Shown here one piece after another: positions 17,428-24,978 of a DNA stretch of 36,289 nucleotides. The stretch covers positions 1 through 36,289 of the forward strand of contig CALABV010000162.1 in NCBI GenBank assembly GCA_937886325.1. Reading direction: 5' to 3'. Both the position numbers and the translations under genes were made by a program. The DNA is from an uncultured Geobacter sp. (lineage in GTDB: Bacteria; Desulfobacterota; Desulfuromonadia; Geobacterales; Geobacteraceae). The notes under the pieces are model-generated. The model did no database searches. It was not told where the DNA came from and saw only the letters and a program-made list of their open reading frames with translations. How positions within the stretch are numbered: position 1 is the first letter of the stretch; every line of letters starts with the position of its first letter.

Positions 17428-17616
17428 TTACCTGATAACCGTCAGGCCAGCAGCGGCAACGTTATCGGGATCGATTTCAATCTTGTACATACCGGAATTG
17501 CCTGCGTTGTCCTGATCAACGATAATCCCGTTGGGGAGCACGTTCATGACGTTTGCGCAATAACCGGTTGCGTACTTTACTACGTTTCCTTTTTTGAACG
17601 GAAGTGGTGCACTCAT
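17428..17616 (-). CDS. Small protein of unknown function (62 aa)
   Basis: This small gene has a strong AAAGGAG ribosome site 8-9 bases before ATG and a terminator downstream on its strand, which together support a real gene. The 62-residue product has no signal peptide or membrane segment, one cysteine (about residue 20) and a pattern of short beta strands (GNVVKYATGY, NGIIVDQDN, MYKIEIDPDNV, GLTVIR), like a small SH3-type barrel. I do not recognise the family. It is monocistronic as far as can be seen and stands next to no functionally related gene. Confidence 0.6.
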   Translation of the reverse strand: MSAPLPFKKGNVVKYATGYCANVMNVLPNGIIVDQDNAGNSGMYKIEIDPDNVAAAGLTVIR

Positions 17617-18175
17617 TGTCTGCCTTCTCCTTTCGATGTTGGTTCCCCAAATTTGGGTCCTTGTACTTCAAACCGCGGCGTAACCGCCCATCGGCACGCG
17701 CGGGATGAAACGGTTCCCCTTGTGCACATCATTTTCCTTTGAGACTGGATAGTGGAGAGAAAATCGTGTCGGCTCACGGCATCGCTCCGTTCGACACAGA
17801 CCTGCGCACGGAAGGAAGTTTACTTTCACTAAAAAGAACACTATCGCCGTTTTCGGGCAACCGGAGCATGGATTTGTCCGATTCCCTGCTTCTTTCCGAT
17901 AGATACCGGCGAACAGCCGCTGATTCTAATTATGGATACAGCGAATGTCAACAGGAAAATGAATCGGTCAATGGGGGGAAAAGTTCACCATCTGCGGCAT
18001 GATCACGCGATCCCGCCCCTTCTTGCCCTTCCAAACGTGTCATAAACACTCCCCGGCTCCGGAAAATCGTTGAAACTGCTGGCTGTTGAGGGTATCATTC
18101 ACCGACCGTATGACGTTGTTTTTTTATTTGTATTCAATTGTGCGTGAATATAAATTTGGACAGGAGGCATCTACC
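17617..18175. other. Long divergent intergenic region
   Basis: This 559-base stretch lies between the start of the 62-aa gene (minus) and the dehydrogenase (plus) and is AT-richer than its surroundings. I see no convincing gene or RNA. A weak sigma70-like pair for the dehydrogenase is at 18086-18114. On the minus strand near 17975-18050 a short frame reads KGKKGRDRVIMP, reminiscent of the end of GGDEF proteins, but it is too short to call. Confidence 0.35.
18086..18114 (+). promoter_or_regulatory. Weak candidate promoter for the dehydrogenase
   Basis: TTGAGG (18086-18091), a 17-base spacer and TATGAC (18109-18114) lie about 60 bases before the ATG. Each box has four of six consensus bases. 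Confidence 0.3.
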
Positions 18176-19324
18176 ATGCATTTCCAATTCTCTCTCCCCA
18201 GTTCCATAGCTTTCGCACCGGGAAGCTCGAAAACCGTGGGACACCTGGTGCTGGGGCTGGAAGTGAAAAAAGTGCTCAGCATCTACGACAGCGGTGTGAA
18301 AAAGTCCGGCATCGCCGACGCAATCGCCGCATCCCTGAAAGCAGCCAACCTGGAAATAACGGAATGGGATAGCATTACGGCAAATCCCACCGACGTCGAC
18401 ATCGAGGAATGCGCCCGGCTGGCGCGGGAAGCACAGGTTGAAGCGATCGTTGCCGTCGGCGGCGGCAGCGCCATCGACGCCGGCAAGGCAGTTGCCATAC
18501 TGATGTCCAATGAATCACCCATTACCCAGTACGAGGGAATAAACCTTGTAAAGACCGCGGGGCCTCCCGTCATCGCCATCCCCACGACAGCCGGGACCGC
18601 CAGCGAGGTAACGTCCTTTACCGTGGTCACCGATTCGGCAAGAAAGAAAAAGATGGTAATCGGCGGCCAGAATGTGGGAGCGCGGTTTGCCCTCATCGAC
18701 CCTCTCCTCACCGCATCCATGTCACCGGCGCTAACCGCCGAGACAGGGATGGGAGCGCTTTCCCATGCCATCGAGGCGTATCTCTCCGTAGCGGCCTCGG
18801 TGCCGACCGATATCAATGCGCTGAAAGCGATCGAACTCCTTACCCGGAATCTTCCCCAGGTGGTTGTGAACGGCTCTGATGTCGACGCAAGGACCGGCAT
18901 GCTTCTGGGAAGCATGCTGGCGGGTTTCGCATACAACTCGGCAATCCTCGGCCTGGCCCACTCCATCTCACATCCCCTCACTGTTCACTGCGGCCTTTCC
19001 CACGGCATCGCCAATGCCGCGGTACTCCCCCATGTCATGCGGTTCAACGCTTCCGCCGTCTCCGAAAGAATCAGAAACATCGGCATCTCCATGGGTCTGA
19101 ACGTACAGGGCATGCCAACGGAGGAGGCAGTGGAACTGACAATATCAGCCATCGCCGACCTGTCGCGACGCATCGGCATTCCGACACTGAAGGAGGCGGA
19201 AGTCTCCCGCGAGGCATTCGATGTCATCGCAACGGACGCTCTCAAGGAAATAAGCACCATCTTCAACCCCCGCAATCCCAAGAAGGAGGACGTGCTCCGC
19301 ATTCTTGAGAACGCCTGGCAGTAG
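18176..19324 (+). CDS. Iron-containing alcohol dehydrogenase family protein with altered metal site
   Basis: This 382-aa protein is a full-length member of the group III (Fe-ADH) family. The NAD(P)-binding GGGSAIDAGKAVA (about 94-106), IPTTAGTASEVT (about 138-149) and the C-terminal helical metal domain are present. In the family the metal ligands are Asp, His, His, His. Here the three histidines are present (H197 in LSHAIEAY, H262 in GLAHSISHP, H276 in LSHGIANA), but the first ligand, normally the Asp of TGMDALTHA, is G193 (codon GGA). The start at ATG 18176 is fixed by AGGAGG; the longer frame from 18086 is rejected. Single gene, no pathway neighbours. It may use another ligand, have altered activity, or be inactive. 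Confidence 0.9.
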   Translation: MHFQFSLPSSIAFAPGSSKTVGHLVLGLEVKKVLSIYDSGVKKSGIADAIAASLKAANLEITEWDSITANPTDVDIEECARLAREAQVEAIVAVGGGSAIDAGKAVAILMSNESPITQYEGINLVKTAGPPVIAIPTTAGTASEVTSFTVVTDSARKKKMVIGGQNVGARFALIDPLLTASMSPALTAETGMGALSHAIEAYLSVAASVPTDINALKAIELLTRNLPQVVVNGSDVDARTGMLLGSMLAGFAYNSAILGLAHSISHPLTVHCGLSHGIANAAVLPHVMRFNASAVSERIRNIGISMGLNVQGMPTEEAVELTISAIADLSRRIGIPTLKEAEVSREAFDVIATDALKEISTIFNPRNPKKEDVLRILENAWQ

Positions 19325-19378
19325 ACGGGTGCGGGAAACCGATATTCAGAAGCCATAGGGTATCGTTCTTTTATTTCG

Positions 19379-19484
19379 GCCTCAACCGGTCCCTCGATAA
19401 CCTGTTGAAAAAGCACCGGCAAAAAACAATTAAAAAGCCTTCGTCGGGATGCAGCGCGGCCTGGTAGCGAGCTTGCTTCGGGAG
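19379..19484 (+). repeat. Direct repeat copy 1: tRNA-Pro promoter and 5' half
   Basis: About 106 bases closely match 20748-20852, the promoter region plus the first 40 nt of the intact tRNA-Pro. The -35 (TTGAAA, 19405-19410) and -10 (AATTAA, 19428-19433) of this copy are degraded relative to TTGACA/TATAAA in copy 2, showing decay after duplication. Confidence 0.8.
19445..19484 (+). pseudogene. Truncated tRNA-Pro remnant
   Basis: Forty bases match the 5' half of the tRNA-Pro(CGG) at 20813, up to the anticodon loop (TTGCTTCGGGAG), with five substitutions. The anticodon-stem 3' side, variable loop, T arm and acceptor 3' strand are missing; unrelated sequence follows, then a terminator hairpin. 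It cannot fold as a tRNA. Confidence 0.75.
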
Positions 19485-19507
19485 GTTCGATAGAACGAGT
19501 CAGCGCA

Positions 19508-19540
19508 AAGCCTAACCATATGATATGGTTGGGCTTTTTT
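19508..19540 (+). terminator. Rho-independent terminator after the tRNA remnant
   Basis: Arms AAGCCTAACCAT and ATGGTTGGGCTT (one wobble) are followed by six T residues (19535-19540). It would end any transcript from the degraded tRNA promoter, or read-through from the dehydrogenase gene. Confidence 0.8.
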
Positions 19541-19573
19541 ATTTTAAACTCGAATATCCGGTCCGCATCGGGC

Positions 19574-19655
19574 GCCGGGTGAACTTCGTCGGGCCGGTTC
19601 AACCCACGCCAATGCAAGAAACCGAGGCGTTCCGCGAAGGCGAAAGCGTCACGGA
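19574..19655 (+). repeat. Dispersed repeat, copy A
   Basis: About 80 bases, including GTCGGGCCGGTTCAACCCAC and GCAAGAAACCGAGGCGTTCC, match 25443-25532 almost exactly over 45-50 bases in two blocks. Both copies are intergenic and on the same strand. It gives frames that look coding on both strands but no start or ribosome site. Confidence 0.75.
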
Positions 19656-19778
19656 CTCAGGTAAAATCTCCATGTCTTCTTGGCAAACAAAATTTGTGTG
19701 ATAAAAAATTTATATGCTTGACTGAGAGAGTAGGTTTATGACTGTTCTGTTCCATGTATCGATGAAAAGGAGACCGTT

Positions 19779-20201
19779 ATGATGCGAGCCAAATGGAACG
19801 TGGTTTTCATCCCCGCCCTGTTGATGACGGGTTTGCTCTCAATTCCGGCGATTGCATGTGCCGCGGAACCTGCGGCGGAAAGACCGTGCATGGATGAAAT
19901 AGAAAAATTCTGCAAGGATGTCAAGCCGGGAGAGGGAAAAATCGTGCAATGCCTGCGGGACCATGACCGTGAATTGTCGGCCTCGTGCCGGGATAAGGTC
20001 AAGGTGGTCGTGCGGCGGATGGAGAAGGCTAAATGTATCTGCGCCAAGGATATCGAAAAATTCTGCGCTGGGGTCAAGCCCGGAGGCGGGCGGCTGATAC
20101 AATGCCTGAAACCGCATATGGATGAATTGACCCCGGCATGCCGGGAAGAGCTGCAATCCTTCACGGCAAAGGGATCGGAGGTAAAAAAACCGGTCCAGTA
20201 A
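19779..20201 (+). CDS. Secreted GLG1-type cysteine-rich repeat protein
   Basis: This 140-aa protein has a signal peptide (cleavage about residue 28, AIACAAEP) and two cysteine-rich repeats of the GLG1 (Golgi apparatus protein 1) type, about residues 36-80 and 86-130. Each repeat has C...EIEKFCKDVKPGEGKIVQCLRDH...L...CR; in the second, CAKDIEKFCAGVKPGGGRLIQCLKPH. The cysteines should form disulfides in the periplasm. Such repeats occur in secreted proteins of Geobacter-like bacteria, with unknown role. An AGGAG ribosome site precedes the tandem ATGATG. It sits between the duplicated tRNA-Pro segments, next to another small secreted protein with cysteines. Confidence 0.85.
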   Translation: MMRAKWNVVFIPALLMTGLLSIPAIACAAEPAAERPCMDEIEKFCKDVKPGEGKIVQCLRDHDRELSASCRDKVKVVVRRMEKAKCICAKDIEKFCAGVKPGGGRLIQCLKPHMDELTPACREELQSFTAKGSEVKKPVQ

Positions 20202-20321
20202 CGGCGGCGAGCACAAGTGGGATGCTGCTCCTCGAATATGTGAGGAAAGAAACGACTGATCTGAATGGACCTGAAGCGGAGCATTACGGGTGCAACTCCA
20301 CAAGAACAAAGGAAGGTGACT

Positions 20322-20636
20322 ATGGGCAAGGATAGATCATCAACAAGAAACAGACAGGCGGTCAAGCTGGCCGCAATGGTCGTTGCCTTGATCGCTCTGA
20401 CCGCCATTCTGTCGGGATCGGCGTTTTCCCAGGTTAAATGTTACAAGGGGAATACGCAGGGGGGGAATTATATCGGCGATCTTTCATCGGTGAGCAATCT
20501 CCAAAATGCAGGACGAGACTGCAATTCGACATATCCCGCTTGCCAGGGGCAGTGCCTGGGGTGCATTTACGATTCCGACTTCATCCAGGATATCTGCTAC
20601 GACAGTTCGGGAAAAAAATTCCTGAACCCGGATTGA
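20322..20636 (+). CDS. Small secreted cysteine-containing protein of unknown function
   Basis: This 104-aa protein has a signal peptide or anchor (hydrophobic LAAMVVALIALTAILSGSAFS, cleavage about residue 36) preceded by a basic N-terminus. The mature part of about 68 residues holds six cysteines (KCYKGN, RDC, PACQGQCLGC, DIC), likely disulfide-bonded. A GGAAGG ribosome site stands 6 bases before the ATG. It lies 120 bases after the GLG1-type gene on the same strand, possibly co-transcribed. I do not recognise the family. Confidence 0.7.
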   Translation: MGKDRSSTRNRQAVKLAAMVVALIALTAILSGSAFSQVKCYKGNTQGGNYIGDLSSVSNLQNAGRDCNSTYPACQGQCLGCIYDSDFIQDICYDSSGKKFLNPD

Positions 20637-20747
20637 GATTCGGGAAATAGGTTACGAGTAGAACCATCGGCGGCTTTCTTGAGACTCGCGGCGCCAAGGT
20701 GGGTCGCCGGCCGTAGACGAAGGACGCGAGCCGGCACCCCCAGGTTT

Positions 20748-20852
20748 GCCTCAACCGGCTCCGCGATAACCTGTTGACAAAGCACCGGCAAAAAGCTATA
20801 AAAAGCCTTCGTCGGGATGTAGCGCAGCCTGGTAGCGCACTTGCTTCGGGAG
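20748..20852 (+). repeat. Direct repeat copy 2: tRNA-Pro promoter and 5' half
   Basis: This is the intact parent of the repeat at 19379-19484; it includes the consensus promoter and the first 40 nt of the functional tRNA-Pro. The two copies are 1.37 kb apart in direct orientation. Confidence 0.8.
20774..20802 (+). promoter_or_regulatory. Consensus sigma70 promoter of tRNA-Pro
   Basis: TTGACA (20774-20779), 17-base spacer, TATAAA (20797-20802); transcription should start just before the tRNA 5' end at 20813. This is as expected for a strongly transcribed stable RNA. Confidence 0.85.
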
Positions 20853-20889
20853 TAAGGGGCCGCTGGTTCGAATCCAGTCATCCCGACCA
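20813..20889 (+). tRNA. tRNA-Pro (anticodon CGG)
   Basis: A 77-nt cloverleaf: acceptor CGGGATG pairs with CATCCCG, D arm GCGC...GCGC, anticodon stem CTTGC/GTAAG with loop TTCGGGA (anticodon CGG, reading CCG), T arm with GGTTCGAATCC, and an encoded 3' ACCA. It has its own consensus promoter and terminator. Confidence 0.95.
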
Positions 20890-20896
20890 GATTTCA

Positions 20897-20929
20897 GGGG
20901 GTTAGACAATCGGTCTAACCCCCTTTTTT
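20897..20929 (+). terminator. Rho-independent terminator of tRNA-Pro
   Basis: A perfect 11-base hairpin (GGGGGTTAGAC / GTCTAACCCCC, loop of 5) is followed by six T residues, 8 bases after the tRNA. Confidence 0.95.
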
Positions 20930-21047
20930 GTGTCCATTCTTGAGAAACTACAGGCAAGAAAATGTCTCGGCATTTCCTCCGCCCCTATACTGGCTTCTTT
21001 TTCCCTTCCTTCAGACCCTGATCGACCTTTTCCTCCTCTTCAACACC

Positions 21048-21076
21048 TTGACCGTCACGGTGTCATGGCATATATA
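21048..21076 (+). promoter_or_regulatory. Probable promoter of the ABC exporter genes
   Basis: TTGACC (21048-21053), 17-base spacer, TATATA (21071-21076): five of six bases at each box. The start site would be near 21083, about 100 bases before the annotated start of the first ABC gene. Confidence 0.7.
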
Positions 21077-21182
21077 TGGCGTAGGGCATTAAAGCACTGA
21101 ACAATCCGAAATCAAAGTTCCCTGCCGCGAAACCGATGTACGGGAGAGTGCCATTAAAGAGTATTCCCGCCTCAAAACCTAT

Positions 21183-22892
21183 TTGCGGAGTTTCCGACGG
21201 ACCTACCTGTGGGGTTCAATCCTCCTCGTCGGCGCCAACGGCTTCGCCCTCCTCATCCCCTGGCTGTTGAAGCGTGCGGTGGAAAGCCTCCAGTTCCCCG
21301 GCCGTGCCGGTCACTCCGCCGGCTACTTCGGCCTGCTCATCGTCGGCGCGGCCATCGCCCACGGCGTGGTGCGGGTCTTTTCCCGCACCACCCTCCTCCA
21401 TGTCGGACGCCGCATCGAGTACCGGATACGGGAAGACCTCTATTCCGCCCTTCTCTCCCTGGACCTCCCCTATTTCTCCGGGGAACGGACCGGGGATATC
21501 CTCTCCCGCTTTTCCAACGACCTGACCAATGTGCGGATGCTTGTCGGTTTCGGTTTCCTCAATGTCATCAACACGGTAATCGTCTACATTTCGGCCCTGC
21601 TCCTCATGGGGCGCATCGACCCTTTCCTGACATTCTGTTCCGTTCTCCCGTACCCCCTGATGCTCATTCTGGTAAAGCAGGTGAGCCGCCGTATATTCGT
21701 TCACTCCAAACGGGCGCAGGAAGAGCTTGCCGCCATGACCTCCCATGCCGAAGAGAGCATCGCGGCCTCGGTGGTGGTCAAGACCTACCGTCGGGAGGAG
21801 TCCCGCATCGGTATCTTCCGGGAACTGGCCGAAAAATACCTCTTCAGCAGTATGAAGATGACCAACCTGCGCGGCATCGTCATCCCCTTCATGGCCTCCA
21901 TGAGCGGACTGGGAACCTTGATCGTTCTGTTCGTGGGCGGAAACCGGGTCATCAGCGGCGTCATGACCCTGGGTGACTTTGTCGCCTTCACCGGCTACCT
22001 TGCCATGCTGGTCTGGCCGACCGTAGTGCTCGGGTGGATCCTGAACCTGCTCCAGCGTGGCGCGGCCTCCATGGCGCGTCTGAACGCCGTGCTCGACGCG
22101 AAGGCGATGGTCGCGGAATCACCTTCCCCGGTCGCGCCGGAAAGCGTGCGCGGGGAACTGGAACTCCGCGGTCTCTCCTTCGGGTACAACGGAGAACCGC
22201 TGCTGAAAGACATTTCTCTCCGAATCAAGGCGGGGATGAATCTCGGCATCGTCGGGCCGGTGGGGAGCGGCAAGACCACGCTGGTGCGGCTCATCGCGAG
22301 GCTTTACCCCGTGGCGGACGGCATGATATTTCTCGACGGGACGGATATCAACCGCCTCCCATTGAAGGGACTGCGGGACGTCATCGGTTTCGTCCCCCAG
22401 GAGAGCTTCCTCTTTTCCCGAACCATCAGGGAGAATATCGCGTATGGAAAGGAAGGGGCAACGGACGAGGAAGTGAAGGAAGCGTCACGCCTGTCCCGCC
22501 TGGACGGAGACGTCGAGGGTTTCCCCGCAGGGTACGAGACCCTCGTGGGGGAGAGGGGCGTGACCCTCTCTGGCGGGCAGAAACAGCGGACCGCCATTGC
22601 CCGCGCCCTGTTAAAAGACCCGGCGATCCTGATCCTGGACGACCCGCTGTCGGCCGTTGACGCCCGCACCGAAGAGGAGATTCTGGCCGGTCTCGCCAGG
22701 TATTATGGAGGTCGCACCGCGCTCATCGTCTCCCACCGGCTCTCGGCCCTGCGGGGGTGCGACAGGATTATCGTCATGGATGAAGGGCGCATTGCGGAGC
22801 AGGGGACCCATGACGAACTCATTGCCCTTGGCGGCCGCTATGCGGCTATCCACAGAGAGCAGAATTTGAGGGCAGAAATCGACAGGTATTAG
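21183..22892 (+). CDS. ABC exporter half-transporter, degenerate-site subunit
   Basis: This about 569-aa protein fuses a six-helix exporter membrane domain (about 8-300) to an ATP-binding domain (about 330-560). Walker A has K364 (GPVGSGKTT), the signature LSGGQ is at 462-466, and Walker B is LILDDPLSAVD, with D487 where the catalytic Glu normally stands. This is the pattern of the degenerate-site partner in heterodimeric exporters (as in TM287/288 or MdlA/B-like pairs); the partner at 23083 has the complementary features. The start is uncertain: the frame is open back to a stop at 21090, and family members begin about 10-15 residues earlier; TTG at 21183 lacks a clear ribosome site, and a rare ATT at 21153 has GGGAGAG before it. 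Substrate unknown (drug, lipid or peptide). Confidence 0.9.
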   Translation: MRSFRRTYLWGSILLVGANGFALLIPWLLKRAVESLQFPGRAGHSAGYFGLLIVGAAIAHGVVRVFSRTTLLHVGRRIEYRIREDLYSALLSLDLPYFSGERTGDILSRFSNDLTNVRMLVGFGFLNVINTVIVYISALLLMGRIDPFLTFCSVLPYPLMLILVKQVSRRIFVHSKRAQEELAAMTSHAEESIAASVVVKTYRREESRIGIFRELAEKYLFSSMKMTNLRGIVIPFMASMSGLGTLIVLFVGGNRVISGVMTLGDFVAFTGYLAMLVWPTVVLGWILNLLQRGAASMARLNAVLDAKAMVAESPSPVAPESVRGELELRGLSFGYNGEPLLKDISLRIKAGMNLGIVGPVGSGKTTLVRLIARLYPVADGMIFLDGTDINRLPLKGLRDVIGFVPQESFLFSRTIRENIAYGKEGATDEEVKEASRLSRLDGDVEGFPAGYETLVGERGVTLSGGQKQRTAIARALLKDPAILILDDPLSAVDARTEEEILAGLARYYGGRTALIVSHRLSALRGCDRIIVMDEGRIAEQGTHDELIALGGRYAAIHREQNLRAEIDRY

Positions 22893-22914
22893 ATTTGAGC
22901 CGGGTTTCAAAAAC

Positions 22915-23070
22915 CTGGCAGGTCTCGGGGACGAACACGGCACAAAGCAAGAAACGCGGATTTATCGATAAGCACAAGGCATGCAAGGGACGAGGCGCGT
23001 GGCGTACATGGGTGCGTTGAGCGTCACGGGCCGCGGCACAACGACGTGATTGCGGAAAAGCCGCGATTCG
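22915..23070. repeat. Possible dispersed repeat-like spacer inside the ABC operon
   Basis: The 190-base gap between the two ABC genes is long for an operon and carries sequence (GCAAGAAACGCGGATTTATC and following) whose style resembles other intergenic repeats of this genome type, including a short hairpin GCGG-AAAA-CCGC near 23052-23065. I see no second copy in the window, so repeat status is unproven. A 80-codon minus-strand frame here is judged spurious. Confidence 0.3.
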
Positions 23071-23082
23071 AACCGGAGCGAT

Positions 23083-24885
23083 ATGCATTTCGGCGGAATC
23101 TACGAAGACGAAATTGTCGGCAAGGCCTATGACCGGCGCCTCCTGGCGCGGTTCCTCCGCTACCTCCGTCCCTACCGGTGGCTGGTGGTGTGGAGCATCC
23201 TGCTCCTACCCTTCATCGCGGCGGCAAAACTGGCCCAGCCCTGGCTCCTGAAGATCGCCATCGACAGCCACATCACGGCCGGCAGGATGGAGGGGCTCCC
23301 CCTGCTCTCCCTCGGCTACTTCGCCCTTATCCTGGCGGACGGCCTGCTGACCTACCTGGAGATCTACCTGCTCCAGTACCTGGGCCAGCGGGTGATGTTC
23401 GACCTGCGCGTGGAGCTGTTCGCCCACATCCAGCGCCTCTCCGCCTCCTTCTTCGACCGGACCCCCACCGGAGGGCTCGTGACCCGGGTTACCAGCGATG
23501 TGGAAGCGCTGGGCGAGATGTTCACCGCGGGCATCATCTCCATCGTCGGCGACATTCTGGTCCTGGTCGGCATCATCGGCATCATGCTCTGGATGAACCT
23601 GAAACTGTCCCTTGTCACCTTCACCGTCCTCCCGGTGCTCCTCTATATCGTGTTCGCCTTCCGCACCCGGATGCGCACCGCCTTCCGCGAGGTTCGGGCG
23701 CGGCTCTCCAACCTGAACTCGTTTCTGGCGGAGAGCATAGGCGGCATGACGGTGGTGCAGCTCTTCAACCGACAGCAGACCGAACGACGGGAATTCACCC
23801 GGCTCAATGCCGCCTACAGGGACGCCAACCTTCCGGTGATCACCTGGGACGCCGCCCTGTTCGCGGCGGTGGAGGCCCTGTCGTCGGTGGCGGTCGGCCT
23901 CATCATCTGGTACGGGGGCGGCGAAATCATCAGCGGCACGCTGACCTTCGGCGCCCTGGTGGCCTTCATCCAGTACATCGAGAAATTCTTCTCCCCCATC
24001 CGGGATCTGTCTGCCAAGTACTCCATCATGCAGGGGGCAATGGCTGCCCTGGAGCGGATCTTCGGCCTGCTGGACAAGGAGAAAATCCCTCCCTCACCCC
24101 CAGCCCCTCTCCCTCCGGGAGAGGGTGGCCGCAGGCCGGGTGAGGAGATACAGCCCCCCATTCAAACCATCGAATTCCGCGACGTCTGGTTCGCCTACAA
24201 CGGGGAAGACTATGTATTGAAAGGGCTGAACCTGACCATCCGTCGGGGCGAGAAGATTGCGCTGGTGGGTGAGACGGGCGGCGGGAAAACCACCGTTACC
24301 CGTCTTCTCTCCCGGTTGTACGAGGTTGAAAGGGGAGAAATCACCATTGACGGGACGGACATCCGCTCCATCCCTCTGGGGGAACTTCGGTCACGGATCG
24401 GCGTGGTCCTCCAGGAACCGTTCCTGTTCACCGGAACCGTCGGCTACAATATCTCTTTGGGGGATGACGCGGCACAGGGGAGAATGGAGGCCGCGGCAGC
24501 GCTTGTGGGGGCGGATCGCTTTATCAGGAACCTGGCCGGTGGCTTCGAGGAGGAGGTGCGCGAGCGGGGAAGCAATTTCTCGGTGGGAGAACGCCAACTT
24601 ATCTCCTTTGCCCGCGCCGTGGCCTTCGATCCCGAGATCCTGGTTCTGGACGAGGCCACCGCCAGCGTCGACAGCGCCAGCGAAAGGCTTATCCAGGAAG
24701 GCCTCCGGGGGCTCCTGTCGGGACGCACCTCCCTGGTGGTGGCCCATCGCCTCTCCACGGTGCGGGACGCCGATCGAATCGTCGTGATCCACAAGGGGGA
24801 GAAGGCGGAAGAGGGGAGCCACGACGAGCTCATTGCGCGCCAGGGTTTATACTACCGGCTGTATCAGCTGCAGTTCAGGGATTGA
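23083..24885 (+). CDS. ABC exporter half-transporter, catalytic-site subunit
   Basis: This 600-aa protein has an exporter membrane domain (about 20-325) and an ATP-binding domain (about 365-598). Walker A has K402 (GETGGGKTT), Walker B is LVLDEATASVD with catalytic E524, and the H loop VVAHRLST is present. Its signature is the aberrant FSVGE (499-503) where LSGGQ is usual. In heterodimeric exporters one ATP site pairs this subunit's Walker B Glu with the partner's LSGGQ, so the pair with the gene at 21183 makes one good and one degenerate site. Residues about 334-358 are a proline/glycine-rich linker encoded by a REP-like palindrome (24091-24145) absent from usual family members. Start ATG 23083 has GGAG 6 bases upstream. 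Confidence 0.92.
   Translation: MHFGGIYEDEIVGKAYDRRLLARFLRYLRPYRWLVVWSILLLPFIAAAKLAQPWLLKIAIDSHITAGRMEGLPLLSLGYFALILADGLLTYLEIYLLQYLGQRVMFDLRVELFAHIQRLSASFFDRTPTGGLVTRVTSDVEALGEMFTAGIISIVGDILVLVGIIGIMLWMNLKLSLVTFTVLPVLLYIVFAFRTRMRTAFREVRARLSNLNSFLAESIGGMTVVQLFNRQQTERREFTRLNAAYRDANLPVITWDAALFAAVEALSSVAVGLIIWYGGGEIISGTLTFGALVAFIQYIEKFFSPIRDLSAKYSIMQGAMAALERIFGLLDKEKIPPSPPAPLPPGEGGRRPGEEIQPPIQTIEFRDVWFAYNGEDYVLKGLNLTIRRGEKIALVGETGGGKTTVTRLLSRLYEVERGEITIDGTDIRSIPLGELRSRIGVVLQEPFLFTGTVGYNISLGDDAAQGRMEAAAALVGADRFIRNLAGGFEEEVRERGSNFSVGERQLISFARAVAFDPEILVLDEATASVDSASERLIQEGLRGLLSGRTSLVVAHRLSTVRDADRIVVIHKGEKAEEGSHDELIARQGLYYRLYQLQFRD
24091..24145 (+). repeat. REP-like palindrome inside a coding sequence
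   Basis: About 55 bases have the typical intergenic REP form: outer arms CCCTCACCC and GGGTGAGG, inner hairpin CTCTCCC-TC-CGGGAGAG, plus a GGCCGCAGGCC element. It is read in frame as PSPPAPLPPGEGGRRPGEE in the linker between the membrane and ATPase domains of the second ABC subunit. Confidence 0.75.
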
Positions 24886-24978
24886 GGAATTCGCGGGGAA
24901 CGTACGGAAGAAGGGATGGGGATCGGGGGGGATTCCACGGGAGAAAGATGCGTTCCCTCCCGTGGAGAGAGATGGAAG

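Noticed and set aside
17970..18050. Short minus-strand frame resembling the end of a GGDEF protein (KGKKGRDRVIMP)
   Set aside because: Only about 20 residues, bounded by stops, with no GGDEF core nearby; similarity could be chance.
18150..18155. TATAAA box right before the dehydrogenase ribosome site
   Set aside because: A start site from this box would fall inside the ribosome-binding sequence; it is more likely just AT-rich leader.
18985..19617. Long minus-strand open frame over the dehydrogenase 3' end and tRNA remnant
   Set aside because: It is antisense to a well-conserved dehydrogenase and to the repeat; the apparent protein motif (FLPVLFQQVIEGPVEA) is a translation of the tRNA-promoter repeat and recurs at 20597-20881 for the same reason.
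20597..20881. Minus-strand 94-codon frame across the tRNA-Pro
   Set aside because: It is antisense to the tRNA and its promoter and has no ribosome site; typical spurious annotation from this repeat.
22846..23088. Minus-strand 80-codon frame in the gap between the ABC genes
   Set aside because: No ribosome site, overlaps both genes, and appears to translate an intergenic repeat-like sequence.
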